Source: Actinoallomurus bryophytorum
Lineage (GTDB): Bacteria > Actinomycetota > Actinomycetes > Streptosporangiales > Streptosporangiaceae
Assembly: GCF_006716425.1 (NCBI RefSeq)
Contig: NZ_VFOZ01000001.1
Location: 682,001 to 746,000 of the forward strand
DNA: 64,000 nt
Direction of reading: 5' to 3'
Below, piece by piece: positions 8,777 to 18,061 of this stretch. The position numbers were made by a program, and so were the translations under genes. A model generated the notes under the pieces. That model did not search any database and had not been told where the DNA came from. It worked only from the letters and a program-made list of their open reading frames with translations. How positions within the stretch are numbered: the stretch's first letter is position 1; every line of letters begins with the position of its first letter.

Positions 8777-9874
8777 TCAGGCTCCGATCACGTAGGAGTG
8801 GCGTGGATCCCACGACAGCCAGACGCTGTCCCCCCGGGTGGCGACGTCGTCCGCGGAGGAGACGTTCTGCACGAAGACGACGACCTCGGCACCGGTCGAG
8901 GTCGTCACGTTGTAGTTGGTGAACATGCCGAGATAGACGACCTCGTTGACGGTGCCGCGCAGCGCGCAGCCGTCGCCCTCCGGGGGATCGGAGCGGACGT
9001 CGATCTTCTCCGGCCGTACGGTCAGCTCGATCTCGTCACCGGGTGAGACGTCCTGGGTGACCACGATGCGCTCCCCCGGGCCCGGCTCGATGACGGCCCG
9101 GCCTCCGCCGGTGCTCGTGACGGTCCCGGTCACCACGTTGGAGGTGCCGATGAAACCGGCCACGAACTTGCTCGCGGGCCGTTCGTAGATGTCACGGGGC
9201 GAGCCGAGCTGCTCGATCCGCCCGTCGTTCATCACGGCAATGCGGTCCGACATCGTCAGCGCCTCGTTCTGGTCGTGCGTCACGTACACGAACGTGATGC
9301 CGACCTCGCGCTGGATGCGCTTGAGCTCGACCTGCATGGCCTGACGGAGCTTGAGGTCCAGTGCGCCGAGCGGCTCGTCCAGCAGGAGCGCTCGCGGCCG
9401 GTTGACCAGCGCACGGGCCAGCGCCACGCGCTGCTGCTGGCCTCCGGACAGCTCGCGCGGCCGGCGTTTCTCCCGGCCCTTGAGGTCGACGATCTCCAGC
9501 ATCTCGCCGGCGCGGCGGGCGACCTCGTCCTTGGAGACGCCCTTGCGGCGTAGCCCGAACGCGACGTTCTCGAACACGCTCATGTGCGGGAACAACGCGT
9601 AGGACTGGAACACCATGTTGATGTCGCGCTTGTTCGGCGGCACGCCCACGACGTTCTGGCCGTGCAGGAAGACCTCGCCCTCGGTCGGCTCGTCGAACCC
9701 GGCGATCATGCGCATCGTCGTGGTCTTGCCGCACCCGGACGGGCCGAGCAGGGAGAAGAACTCCCCCTCGCCGATGGACACGTCGACGCCCTTGACCGCC
9801 GCCACGGCGTCGCCGTGGGAGTGGAACGTCTTGACGATCCCCTTGAGCTCGATCGCGGCGAGCTCGGTGCTCAT
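8777..9874 (-). CDS. potA: polyamine ABC transporter ATP-binding protein (PotA-like)
   Basis: The 365-residue ATPase has Walker A GPSGCGKT (44-51), signature LSGGQQQR, Walker B LLLDEPLGALD and a C-terminal TOBE domain. It energises the PotBC importer. I place the start at ATG 9874, where GAGGCGG is upstream; a GTG 30 bases earlier (9904) is nearly fused to the dehydrogenase stop and is the alternative. The gene follows the aldehyde dehydrogenase directly, so transport and catabolism are coexpressed. Confidence 0.9.
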   Translation of the reverse strand: MSTELAAIELKGIVKTFHSHGDAVAAVKGVDVSIGEGEFFSLLGPSGCGKTTTMRMIAGFDEPTEGEVFLHGQNVVGVPPNKRDINMVFQSYALFPHMSVFENVAFGLRRKGVSKDEVARRAGEMLEIVDLKGREKRRPRELSGGQQQRVALARALVNRPRALLLDEPLGALDLKLRQAMQVELKRIQREVGITFVYVTHDQNEALTMSDRIAVMNDGRIEQLGSPRDIYERPASKFVAGFIGTSNVVTGTVTSTGGGRAVIEPGPGERIVVTQDVSPGDEIELTVRPEKIDVRSDPPEGDGCALRGTVNEVVYLGMFTNYNVTTSTGAEVVVFVQNVSSADDVATRGDSVWLSWDPRHSYVIGA

Positions 9875-9905
9875 GGCGGTATCCGCCTCTTTCGTTTCCG
9901 TCACG

Positions 9906-11330
9906 TCAGGCTCCGATGTGGCTCATCACGTGCTTGATACGCGTGTAGTCCTCGAACCCGTACATCGACAGGTCCTTGCCGTACCCCGAGTGCTTGAAGC
10001 CGCCGTGCGGCATCTCCGACACGAACGGAATGTGGGTGTTGATCCACACGGCGCCGAAGTCGAGCCGCTTGGCCATCCGCATCGCGCGTCCGTGGTCCTT
10101 CGTCCACACGCTCGCCGCCAGTCCGTAGTCCACTCCGTTGGCCCAGCGGAGCGCCTCGTCCTCGTCGCCGAAACGCTGCACGGTGATGACCGGGCCGAAG
10201 ATCTCGTTCTGCACCATCTCGTCGCCTTGGGCGAGGCCGCTGACGACGGTCGGCGCGTAGAAGTAGCCGCGGTCGCCGAGGCGCTCGCCACCGGCTCTGA
10301 CCTCGGCATGCGAGGGAACGCGGTCCAGGAAGCCGCTCACGCGGGCGAGCTGGTTCGCGTTGTTGAGCGGCCCGTAGAAGGCGTCCTCCTGCGAGGGCGG
10401 GCCGACCTTGGTGGCGCGGGCCTGCTCGGCCAGGGCGGCCACGAAGTCGTCGTGCACACCGGGACCGGCGATCACGCGGGTGGCCGCGGTGCAGTCCTGC
10501 CCGGCGTTGAAGTAGCCCGCAGCGGCGATGCCCTCGGCGGCCTTCTCGACGTCCGCGTCGTCGAAGACGATCACGGGGGCCTTGCCGCCCAGCTCGAGGT
10601 GGACCTTCTTGAGGGTCTCGGCCGCCTGCTTGGCGACCTCCTTGCCCGCGCGTACGGAGCCGGTCACCGACACCATCTGCGGAATCGCGTGGCCCACCAG
10701 TTCGCGGCCGGTGTCGCGGTCGCCGCAGACGACGTTGAGCACACCCGGCGGCAGGAACTCCGCGGCGATCTCCGCGAGCATCAGCGTCGTGACCGGAGTC
10801 GTATCTGAGGGCTTGAGTACCACCGTGTTGCCCGCGGCCAGCGCCGGCGCGATCTTCCAGGTGGCCATGACCATGGGGTAGTTCCAGGGCGTGACCTGCG
10901 CGCAGACCCCGATGGGCTCACGGCGGATCATGGAGGTGTGGTCGGCCATGTACTCCCCCGCCGACCGTCCCTCCAGCAGGCGTGCGCAGCCGGCGAAGAA
11001 CCGGAACTCGTCCACCATCGGGCCGATCTCCTCGTCCCGGGTGAGCTGCAGCGGCTTGCCGGTGTTGCGGCACTCCGCCTGGACCAGCTCCTCCGCCTTC
11101 GCCTCGACGGCGTCGGCGACGCGCAGCAGGGCCAGGCTCCGCTCCGAAGGCGTGGCGTCGCGCCAGCCCTCGAACGCGGCGACGGCCGTGGTCATGGCGG
11201 CGTCGACGTCCGCGGGTCCCGACAACGGGGCCTGATCGTAGGCGTCCCCGGTGCTCGGGTCGACCACGTCGGACGTACGCCCGTCCTTGGCGTCGACGTG
11301 CTCACCGTTGACGAAGTTTCGCAGGGTCAC
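9906..11330 (-). CDS. gamma-aminobutyraldehyde (betaine-aldehyde-type) dehydrogenase
   Basis: The 474-residue NAD(P)-dependent aldehyde dehydrogenase has the catalytic Cys280 ([10 protein letters not shown]), Glu246 (LELGGKAP) and Asn150 (TPWNYP). Sequence style and context match 4-aminobutyraldehyde dehydrogenases (PatD/ProB type), which turn the aldehyde from putrescine deamination into GABA. It is the first gene of the minus-strand polyamine operon. The GTG start at 11330 follows GGAGGTCGAGG. Betaine aldehyde is an alternative substrate that sequence alone does not exclude. Confidence 0.88.
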   Translation of the reverse strand: MTLRNFVNGEHVDAKDGRTSDVVDPSTGDAYDQAPLSGPADVDAAMTTAVAAFEGWRDATPSERSLALLRVADAVEAKAEELVQAECRNTGKPLQLTRDEEIGPMVDEFRFFAGCARLLEGRSAGEYMADHTSMIRREPIGVCAQVTPWNYPMVMATWKIAPALAAGNTVVLKPSDTTPVTTLMLAEIAAEFLPPGVLNVVCGDRDTGRELVGHAIPQMVSVTGSVRAGKEVAKQAAETLKKVHLELGGKAPVIVFDDADVEKAAEGIAAAGYFNAGQDCTAATRVIAGPGVHDDFVAALAEQARATKVGPPSQEDAFYGPLNNANQLARVSGFLDRVPSHAEVRAGGERLGDRGYFYAPTVVSGLAQGDEMVQNEIFGPVITVQRFGDEDEALRWANGVDYGLAASVWTKDHGRAMRMAKRLDFGAVWINTHIPFVSEMPHGGFKHSGYGKDLSMYGFEDYTRIKHVMSHIGA

Positions 11331-11393
11331 CCTCGACCTCCGACCGTGATTCGGATGGCCCCGACCATGTCAGACCAAAACACCTAAAACAAG

Positions 11394-11431
11394 GGATTCC
11401 GTTGTTACAATCCGATTTCACGACGGAATCC
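11394..11431. promoter_or_regulatory. candidate operator for the divergent Lrp-type regulator
   Basis: GGATTCCG (11394-11401) and CGGAATCC (11424-11431) form a perfect 8-base inverted repeat with 22 bases between, inside the AT-rich gap between the dehydrogenase and regulator genes. A TTGACA follows at 11432-11437. Lrp/AsnC proteins usually bind such spaced imperfect dyads near their own gene; the assignment is inference. Confidence 0.4.
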
Positions 11432-11480
11432 TTGACAATCCAGGCATAGATGACACGATGTCGCATCGAGGAGGGACTCG

Positions 11481-11981
11481 ATGGCCGACGAACACCCGCC
11501 CCCCGTACGACCACAACCGAACGGGAGGCGCTCAGGTGTGACCCTCGACGAGACATCAAAGAAGATCATCGAGCTGCTGCAGGCGGACGGACGCCGCTCG
11601 TACGCCGCGCTCGGCAAGGCCGTCGGCCTGTCCGAGGCCGCGGTACGCCAGCGCGTCCAGCGGCTGCTCGAGTCCGGCGTGATGCAGATCGTCGCGGTGA
11701 CCGATCCCCTGTCCCTGGGCTTCCTGCGGCAGGCGATGATCGGTGTCAAGTGTGAGGGCGACCTGGACAAGGTCGCGGACGAGCTCGCCGGAATGGACGA
11801 GATCGACTACGTGGTGATCACGGCGGGGTCCTTCGACCTGCTGGCCGAGCTCGTCTGTGAGAGCGATGACCATCTGCTCGAGCTCCTCGGCCGTATCCGT
11901 GCCCTACCCACCGTGACCAGCACCGAGAGCTTCGTCTATCTCAAGCTCCGCAAGCAGATCTATTCCTGGGGGACCAGGTGA
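11481..11981 (+). CDS. Lrp/AsnC family transcriptional regulator
   Basis: The 166-residue protein has an N-terminal winged helix-turn-helix (LDETSKKIIELLQADGRRSY through AVRQRVQRLLESG, about residues 21-65) and a C-terminal RAM/ligand-binding domain (VVITAGSFDLLAELVCESDD). Its place between the polyamine operon and the aminotransferase suggests it regulates both in response to an amine or amino acid. The first 19 residues are Pro/Arg-rich and outside the family domain, so a GTG at 11538 is a possible alternative start. Confidence 0.88.
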   Translation: MADEHPPPVRPQPNGRRSGVTLDETSKKIIELLQADGRRSYAALGKAVGLSEAAVRQRVQRLLESGVMQIVAVTDPLSLGFLRQAMIGVKCEGDLDKVADELAGMDEIDYVVITAGSFDLLAELVCESDDHLLELLGRIRALPTVTSTESFVYLKLRKQIYSWGTR

Positions 11982-12009
11982 GCCCCCGAGCGCCAGGAGG
12001 GTGTGCGCC

Positions 12010-13365
12010 ATGAACATGCAGGACGCGGCCAAACGGCACCTGTGGATGCACTTCACGCGTATGTCGGCCTACAAGGACGGCGACGTGCCGGTCATCGTGC
12101 GCGGCGAGGGGCCCTATGTCTTCGACGACAAGGGCCGCCGCTACCTGGACGGGCTGTCCGGCCTGTTCGTCTCCCAGATCGGCCACGGCCGGCGTGAGCT
12201 CGCCGAGGCCGCGTCCCGCCAGGCCGGCGAGCTCGCCTACTTCCCGCTGTGGTCCTACGCCCACCCCAACGCCATCGAGCTGGCCGAGCGGCTGGCGAAC
12301 CTCGCTCCGGGCGACCTCAACCGGGTGTTCTTCACCACGAGCGGCTCGGAGGCCGTCGAGTCGGCCTTCAAGCTGGCCCGCAACTACTTCAAGCTGACCG
12401 GCGAGCCCGGCCGCTACAAGGTGATCAGCCGCGACATCGCCTACCACGGCACCACGATGGGCGCGCTGTCGATCACCGGCCTGGCCGACATCAAGCCGCC
12501 GTTCGAGCCGCTGGTCCCCGGGTCGGTACGGGTGCCGAACACCAACTTCTACCGCGCGCCCGAGCACGGCGACTCTCTGGAGCGCTTCGGGCAGTGGGCC
12601 GCCGACGAGATCGAGCGGGCCATTCTGCGCGAGGGCCCGTCGTCGGTGGCGGCGGTGTACCTGGAGCCGGTGCAGAACTCCGGCGGCTGCTTCCCGCCGC
12701 CGCCCGGCTACTTCCAGCGGGTGCGGGAGATCTGCGACCGCCACGGAGTGCTGCTGGTCTCCGACGAGGTGATCTGCGCGTTCGGCCGGCTCGGCCACTA
12801 TTTCGGCTCCGAGCGGTACGGCTACCAGCCCGACATCATCACCTTCGCGAAGGGCTTGACCTCGGGTTATTCGCCGCTGGGCGGCATGCTCGTGCAGGAC
12901 CGCCTGATGGAGCCGTTCAACGACGGCCCGGCGACGTTCCTGCACGGCGTCACCTTCGCCGGGCACCCGGTCTCGACCGCCGTCGCGCTGGCCAACCTGG
13001 ACGTGTTCGAGAAGGAGAAGCTGCTCGACAACGTCCGTACGAACGAGGCCGGCTTCCGCGCGTCCCTGGAGAAGCTGAACGACCTGCCGATCGTCGGTGA
13101 CGTGCGCGGGGACGGCTACTTCTACGGGATCGAGCTGGTCAAGGACAAGGCGACCAGGACGACCTTCAGCGACGACGAGTCCGAGCGGCTGCTGCGCGGC
13201 TTCCTGTCCCCCGCGCTGTTCGAGGCCGGGCTGGTGTGCCGTGCCGACGACCGCGGCGACCCGGTCATCCAGCTCGCGCCCCCGCTGATCTGCGGCCAGG
13301 AGCACTTCGACGAGATCGAGCGCGTGCTGCGGTCGGTGCTGACGGAGGCGTGGACCAGGCTCTGA
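12010..13365 (+). CDS. class III PLP-dependent aminotransferase (omega-amine/putrescine:pyruvate type)
   Basis: The 451-residue fold-type I enzyme has the PLP lysine K281 (TFAKGLTSG) and the pyridine-N aspartate D252 (VSDEVICAFGR). The N-terminal motif (LWMHFTRMSAY, then GLSGLFVSQIGHG) is that of omega-amino acid or diamine:pyruvate aminotransferases. A role in putrescine transamination to 4-aminobutyraldehyde fits the neighbouring dehydrogenase, but beta-alanine or another omega-amine is possible. ATG 12010 is chosen because AGGAGGG lies 8 bases upstream. The stop overlaps the next start as TGATG. Confidence 0.88.
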   Translation: MNMQDAAKRHLWMHFTRMSAYKDGDVPVIVRGEGPYVFDDKGRRYLDGLSGLFVSQIGHGRRELAEAASRQAGELAYFPLWSYAHPNAIELAERLANLAPGDLNRVFFTTSGSEAVESAFKLARNYFKLTGEPGRYKVISRDIAYHGTTMGALSITGLADIKPPFEPLVPGSVRVPNTNFYRAPEHGDSLERFGQWAADEIERAILREGPSSVAAVYLEPVQNSGGCFPPPPGYFQRVREICDRHGVLLVSDEVICAFGRLGHYFGSERYGYQPDIITFAKGLTSGYSPLGGMLVQDRLMEPFNDGPATFLHGVTFAGHPVSTAVALANLDVFEKEKLLDNVRTNEAGFRASLEKLNDLPIVGDVRGDGYFYGIELVKDKATRTTFSDDESERLLRGFLSPALFEAGLVCRADDRGDPVIQLAPPLICGQEHFDEIERVLRSVLTEAWTRL

Positions 13366-14003
13366 TGGAGCTGTCACCTACCGAACGAACCCGGCTCCGG
13401 CGCCTGCGCGAACAGGGCCGCTCCGATCGCGCCGCCCTGTTCGCGGTGCTGGGCGCGGGCTTCGTCTGCCATCTCGGCGTCGTGCTCGACGGGGCGCCGA
13501 TGGTCGTACCGACCGTGTACGGCTTCGACGACGACTTCCTGTACTTCCACGGGTCGGTGGCGAGCCGCAGCCTGGCGGGCGGGCAGACGGTCTGCGTCAC
13601 GGTGACGCACGTCGACGGGCTGGTGCTGGCGCGCTCGGTGTTCGAGCACGGCGTGAACTACCGCAGCGCGATGGTGTACGGGCTGCCGCGCGCCCTCGAC
13701 GGCGACGACAAGCTCGCCGGGCTCCGGGTGCTGAGCGAGCACGCCGCGCCGGGCCAGTGGGACTACGCGAGGCGGCCGAGCCGCAAGGAGCTCGCGGCCA
13801 CCTCGATCTTCGCGCTGTCACTGGACGAGGCGTCGGTGAAGATCGCCGAAGGGCCGCCCGGCGACGGCGACGGCCCGGACGCCGCGCTCGGCCTGTGGGC
13901 CGGAGTCGTGCCGATCGAGTCGGTCCGCCGGCCGCCCGAGCCCGATCCCGCGCTGCCCGGCGACATCACCGCGCCCGCCCACATCACCGCGCTCGCGACC
14001 TGA
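13365..14003 (+). CDS. pyridoxamine 5'-phosphate oxidase-fold (NimA-like) protein
   Basis: This 212-residue protein has the split-barrel flavin-binding fold: FVCHLGVVLDGAPMVVPTVYGFDDDFLYFHGS, VASRS and the later NYRSAMVYG are typical of the NimA-like PPOX group. The founder family reduces nitroimidazoles, but most members are of unknown function and bind FMN, F420 or haem. It starts at ATG 13365 in overlap with the aminotransferase stop, so the two are translationally coupled. The C-terminal 50 residues are Pro/Ala-rich. Confidence 0.8.
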   Translation: MELSPTERTRLRRLREQGRSDRAALFAVLGAGFVCHLGVVLDGAPMVVPTVYGFDDDFLYFHGSVASRSLAGGQTVCVTVTHVDGLVLARSVFEHGVNYRSAMVYGLPRALDGDDKLAGLRVLSEHAAPGQWDYARRPSRKELAATSIFALSLDEASVKIAEGPPGDGDGPDAALGLWAGVVPIESVRRPPEPDPALPGDITAPAHITALAT

Positions 14004-14062
14004 CCGGCTCGGCCGTCCCGGCAGGTTCGCGGTCTTTCGCGGCGCATCTATTCACTCAATGA

Positions 14063-14080
14063 ATACATTGAATGTATAGT
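14063..14080 (+). promoter_or_regulatory. PadR autoregulatory operator overlapping a -10 element
   Basis: ATACATTGAATGTAT (14063-14077) is a perfect dyad around a central G, of the ATGT/ACAT class bound by PadR proteins. TATAGT at 14075-14080 looks like the -10 hexamer and overlaps the dyad; the ATG follows 7 bases later. A second, weaker dyad (ATTCA-N5-TGAAT) lies at 14050-14064. Confidence 0.65.
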
Positions 14081-14087
14081 CCTCCGC

Positions 14088-14615
14088 ATGTCTACCGGGC
14101 ACATCCTGCTGGGCCTGCTCACCGAGCGGCCCAAGCACGGTTACGAACTCAAGCGCGAGCACGACGAGCGGCTCCCGGGGGCCAAGCCGCTCGCGTACGG
14201 GCAGGTCTACGCCACCCTCCAGCGGCTCCAGCGCGACGGCAAGGTGGCCGTGACCGGCACCGCACAGGAGTCCGGCCCCGAGCGAACCGTCTATGAGATC
14301 ACCGGCGAGGGCACCGCCGACGTGCACCGCTGGCTGACCGAGACCGAGCCCCCGGCGCCGTACGTCTCCAGTCCGCTGTTCGCACGCGTCGTACTGGCTC
14401 TGGTCACCGAGGGTTCGGCCGAGGAGTACCTGCTCCGGCAGCGGGCCGCGCACCTGGACCGGATGCGCGAACTCACGACGCGCAGGAGCGCGGCCGGAGC
14501 CTCGGCCGGTGAGGTGCTCGCCGCCGACTACGCCCTGCACCACCTCGACGCCGATCTGCGCTGGATCGAGACCGCGCGGCAGCGCATCGGCGAACTCACC
14601 AAGGAGATCCGATGA
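14088..14615 (+). CDS. PadR family transcriptional regulator
   Basis: The 175-residue protein has the PadR winged helix (STGHILLGLLTERPKHGYELKREHDER, then YGQVYATLQRLQRDGKV) and a C-terminal helical dimerisation domain (Vir_act_alpha_C type). It is likely a repressor of its own operon with the ABC transporter downstream, since its stop overlaps the ATPase start (ATGA) and a dyad covers the promoter. Typical ligands are toxic phenolics or drugs; none can be named here. Confidence 0.92.
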   Translation: MSTGHILLGLLTERPKHGYELKREHDERLPGAKPLAYGQVYATLQRLQRDGKVAVTGTAQESGPERTVYEITGEGTADVHRWLTETEPPAPYVSSPLFARVVLALVTEGSAEEYLLRQRAAHLDRMRELTTRRSAAGASAGEVLAADYALHHLDADLRWIETARQRIGELTKEIR

Positions 14616-15283
14616 TGAGCACGCTGGAAGCCTGGCAGATCGAGAAGGCCTTCGGCCGCACGCACGCGCTGCGGGGACTGTCGGCCACGATCGAGCCCGG
14701 CGAGGTCGTCGCGATCACCGGGCCGAGCGGCTCGGGCAAGTCCACCCTCCTGCACTGCCTCAGCGGGATCATGCGCCCGGAGACCGGCGAGGTGTACTAC
14801 GCCGGGCAGCGCGTCGACACCCTCGACGAGGCCGCGCGCACGAGGCTGCGCCGGGAGCACTTCGGGATCGTCTTCCAGTTCGGCAGGCTCGTCCCGGAGC
14901 TGACCGCGGCCGAGAACGTCGCGCTGCCGCTGCTGTTCGATCGGCACGGCCGCGAGGAGGCCATGACGGTGGCGCGCGCCTGGCTGGAGGAGGCCGGCGC
15001 GATCGAGGTCGCCGACGCCCGCCCGCTGGAGCTGTCCGGGGGCCAGCTCCAGCGGGTGGCGGTGGCCCGCGCGCTCGTCACCGCCCCCAAGATCATCTTC
15101 GCCGATGAGCCGACCGGGGCGCTCGACTCGGTCGCCGGCGAGCGCGTGCTGTCGCTGCTGCTGGCGGCCGCGCGACTCAACAACGCGACGGTCGTGATCG
15201 TCACGCACGACAACCAGGTCGCCGCGTACGCCGACCGCGAGATCGTGCTGCGCGACGGCGTCACGACGGGGGTGCCGGCATGA
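14612..15283 (+). CDS. ABC transporter ATP-binding protein (LolD/MacB type)
   Basis: The 223-residue ATPase has Walker A GPSGSGKS (about 36-43), signature LSGGQLQR and Walker B IIFADEPTGALD; the ADEPTGALD form marks the LolD/MacB/FtsE group that works with FtsX-like permeases. It begins ATGATGAGC, so 14615 is an equivalent start. It sits between PadR and the permease in a three-gene coupled operon, probably an exporter of drugs, peptides or lipids. Confidence 0.92.
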   Translation: MMSTLEAWQIEKAFGRTHALRGLSATIEPGEVVAITGPSGSGKSTLLHCLSGIMRPETGEVYYAGQRVDTLDEAARTRLRREHFGIVFQFGRLVPELTAAENVALPLLFDRHGREEAMTVARAWLEEAGAIEVADARPLELSGGQLQRVAVARALVTAPKIIFADEPTGALDSVAGERVLSLLLAAARLNNATVVIVTHDNQVAAYADREIVLRDGVTTGVPA

Positions 15284-16581
15284 GGTCACTGCTGAGCGTG
15301 ACGGGCATGCTCGCCCGCGGCGGCACCCCGGCCGAACGCACCCGTAGGCGTCTCATGGCAGCCGGGGCGATGCTCGCCACCTGGTTTTTGTTCGGCGCGG
15401 CCAACGTGCTCGCACTGCGCGGGCACCTGAGCGAGTGGCTGGGCCCCGCGTCGCAGCCCGGTACACGAGGCGGCACCGCCTTCGCCCTCGTCGTACTGGT
15501 CCTGCCGGTCACGGCCTTCCTCTACCAGTCGAGCCGGCTGGCGACCGCCGACCGCGAACGGCGGCTCTCCGCACTCCGCCTGGCCGGGGCGACGCCCTCG
15601 CAGGTCCGGCTGCTCGGCGCGGCCGAGACGACTCGTGCCGCCCTGATCGGCACCGTCACGGGCGCCGCGACGTACCTCCTGCTCCAGTGGGTCGCCCGCC
15701 GGCTGCTGCTGGACCCGCGATCACCCGCGAACGTCGGCGTCCCGCCCCTGCTCTGCGCCGCCGCGATGGTGCTCGTGATCGCGGCCGCGGCCGTCTCCGG
15801 CCTGCTCGCCGGGCGGCACGTCGTCGCGACACCGCTCGGCGTCACCGTCCGCGCCAACCGCCGGCCTCCCCGCCCGTACGCGATCGCGCTGCCCGTGGTC
15901 GGTCTCGTACTGATCACCGGGTTGCGGTTCCTGGGGAACCCCGTCCCCCTGGCCGGTGTGGTCCTCCTGGTGGTCGGCCTCCTGTTCTCCTCGAGCTCGC
16001 TGGTCCGGCTCTCCGCCCGGGTGACCGGACGCCGTGCGCGCTCGGCCGAGACGCTGCTCGCCGCCCGTGCGCTGGAGGCCGACGCGCGTCCCTGGGGCCG
16101 TACGCTCTCCGTCGTGGGCCTGGCCGTGGCCGTCGGCACCATAACGGGTTGGGCCGAGGCCGAGATGCTGATGGAGCGGCGCGCGACGGAGGCGTTCTGG
16201 CTCTCCAGCTTCGTCCTCGTCGACCTTGCCCTGCTGGTGGCGATCGCCGTGGCGGCCTCCGCGCTCCTCGTGCACCACGCCGAGTACTTCCTGGAGCGCG
16301 GCCCCGTACTCTCCACGCTCCGGGCCACGGGTACGCCGGAGGTCGCGCTGCGCCGCGTCCTGGTCCGCCAGGCGCTGATCGCCAGCGTCCCGGTGTGCGT
16401 CGTCGCGGCCCTGATGGGCCTGTACCCGCTGGTCATAGGAATCCGCATCTGGATCCTGTGGCCGGTGACACGCGCCGTGCTCATGGCCGCCCTGGGCATC
16501 CTCGCGGCCGTCCTCAGCGCGGCCCTGTCCCGGCGCCGGCTGCGCCGTACGGTCACGCCCGCGCTCCTGCGCGTCGAGTGA
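15280..16581 (+). CDS. FtsX-like ABC transporter permease
   Basis: The 433-residue membrane protein has an N-terminal helix, two sets of helices and FtsX-type loops (RERRLSALRLAGATPSQVRLLGAAE; GPVLSTLRATGTPEVALRRVLVRQ). It is the membrane partner of the preceding ATPase, with an ATGA overlap. Only one permease is present, so it probably acts as a homodimer. It ends one base from the convergent DUF2079 gene with no visible terminator between them. Confidence 0.85.
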   Translation: MRSLLSVTGMLARGGTPAERTRRRLMAAGAMLATWFLFGAANVLALRGHLSEWLGPASQPGTRGGTAFALVVLVLPVTAFLYQSSRLATADRERRLSALRLAGATPSQVRLLGAAETTRAALIGTVTGAATYLLLQWVARRLLLDPRSPANVGVPPLLCAAAMVLVIAAAAVSGLLAGRHVVATPLGVTVRANRRPPRPYAIALPVVGLVLITGLRFLGNPVPLAGVVLLVVGLLFSSSSLVRLSARVTGRRARSAETLLAARALEADARPWGRTLSVVGLAVAVGTITGWAEAEMLMERRATEAFWLSSFVLVDLALLVAIAVAASALLVHHAEYFLERGPVLSTLRATGTPEVALRRVLVRQALIASVPVCVVAALMGLYPLVIGIRIWILWPVTRAVLMAALGILAAVLSAALSRRRLRRTVTPALLRVE

Positions 16582-16582
16582 G

Positions 16583-18061
16583 CTACCGGACGGCGCGCAG
16601 GTCGGGCTCGGACCCGGGGCGGTTGAGCACCACGTAACCGCCCCGGCTCCGGACGATCGAGTAGCCCGAGCGCAGCAGGAGGCTCACCCGCGCGCGCTGG
16701 TCGTCCACCGAGGCGAACGGGAAGGTCACCTTCGCGGTGTCGGCGACCACCCACGGAGCCCAGCGCGGCCGGTCGTCCCAGAGCAGCACGCGGGTGCGGG
16801 CGGTCAGCATCGGCCCCAGTGTGTTGGGCGCCTCGACCAGCACCCCGCTGGGAACGGCGGGCAGGACCGCCGCCGCCGACCGCGCCCGCGCGTCGCGGCG
16901 GTAGAAGCCCGGCTCGAGGAAGCGCTTCAACGCGAAGTGCGGGACGACCGCCAGAGTGACCGCCAGGGCCGCGACCGGCCAGATCCGATCGGCGCGCGTC
17001 CGCTCGGGGAGGAGCCGCGCGAGGCGGGAGGCGCCGTCGACGCCGGCCGCGACGAGCAGGGCGACCAGCGCGACGTTGTAGTGGAACCTCGGCTCCCACC
17101 AGTGCCCGAACCGGCTCGACAGCATCCGCTCGGCCAGAAGCGGTAGCACCGCCAGCGTGATCGGAGAGGCCAGTGGCAACAGCAGCAGCGGCGCCACCAG
17201 CCACAGCATCGTCGTCGCCTTCACCTGCGGGGTGACCGCCAGCTTCAGCGCCCGCCACGGATGGGTGAGGGTGTTCATGGCGGCGTGCGGCAGGTCACGG
17301 CCGAGCCCGTCGTAGGCCCAGTAGTAGTCGGCGTCGCCGCCGAACGCGGGGATGAGCACCCGCGAGGCCAGGACGGTCCAGACCAGCCCGGCCCCGACGA
17401 ACAGCGCCGCCTGGCGCCGCTCCCCTGGCCGGGTCAGCAGGTACAGCCCGAAGCCCGCCACGAGCAACCCCATGTCCTCCTTGACCAGCAGCAGGGCACC
17501 GGCCGCCGCGGCGCACTGCCATCTGCGGCCGGCCTCGTGGCGCTCGAGCATGAGCATCGAGAGCACCGGCACGAACGCCATCTCGTGAAAGTCGAACGCC
17601 AGCGTCTCGGCCACCGGCCAGGCCAGGGCGTACACGAGGCTGACGCAGTAGGCCGGCCCGACCCCGAGCCGCCGTCGCGTGTACGCCCACAGCGGGACGA
17701 TCGCCAGGGCGAGCAGCGCGGACTGGGCGATGAGCAGCGTCTGCGGCCCGTCATGGATCCAGTACAGCGGCGCCAGCAGCGCGAGTATCGGCGAGAAGTG
17801 GTCGCCGAGCACGTTGAAGTGCGGGCCGAAGCCGTTGTGCACGCCCTTGACGATCGCGATGGGCAGGTGGAGATGGCTGTAGGACCGCACCGCCTGGTCG
17901 AAGATCACAAGGTCGTACGTCGTGGTGTGGAACGCCCAGAACCGCATGAGGGAGTACACGGAGTAGAGGGCCGCGACGGCGACCGTGAGAACACCGACCG
18001 TGATCAGGTCGCGCCGGGCGGTCCCGGCCGGCGCGGCCGGCTCCGTGGTCGCGGCGAGCAT
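16583..18061 (-). CDS. DUF2079 membrane protein
   Basis: The 492-residue protein has about ten transmembrane segments and the DUF2079 signature blocks: [54 protein letters not shown]. These are GT-C-like proteins of unknown function in the cell membrane, thought to resemble PMT-type glycosyltransferases. The start overlaps the HIT gene stop (ATGA), so the two are coexpressed. Confidence 0.88.
   Translation of the reverse strand: MLAATTEPAAPAGTARRDLITVGVLTVAVAALYSVYSLMRFWAFHTTTYDLVIFDQAVRSYSHLHLPIAIVKGVHNGFGPHFNVLGDHFSPILALLAPLYWIHDGPQTLLIAQSALLALAIVPLWAYTRRRLGVGPAYCVSLVYALAWPVAETLAFDFHEMAFVPVLSMLMLERHEAGRRWQCAAAAGALLLVKEDMGLLVAGFGLYLLTRPGERRQAALFVGAGLVWTVLASRVLIPAFGGDADYYWAYDGLGRDLPHAAMNTLTHPWRALKLAVTPQVKATTMLWLVAPLLLLPLASPITLAVLPLLAERMLSSRFGHWWEPRFHYNVALVALLVAAGVDGASRLARLLPERTRADRIWPVAALAVTLAVVPHFALKRFLEPGFYRRDARARSAAAVLPAVPSGVLVEAPNTLGPMLTARTRVLLWDDRPRWAPWVVADTAKVTFPFASVDDQRARVSLLLRSGYSIVRSRGGYVVLNRPGSEPDLRAVR

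Noticed and set aside
7119-8795. Long open frame on the plus strand opposite potB/potD
   Set aside because: It is antisense to clear PotB and PotD coding sequence; its Arg/Val/Gly/His-rich composition is what high-GC codons give in the opposite frame.
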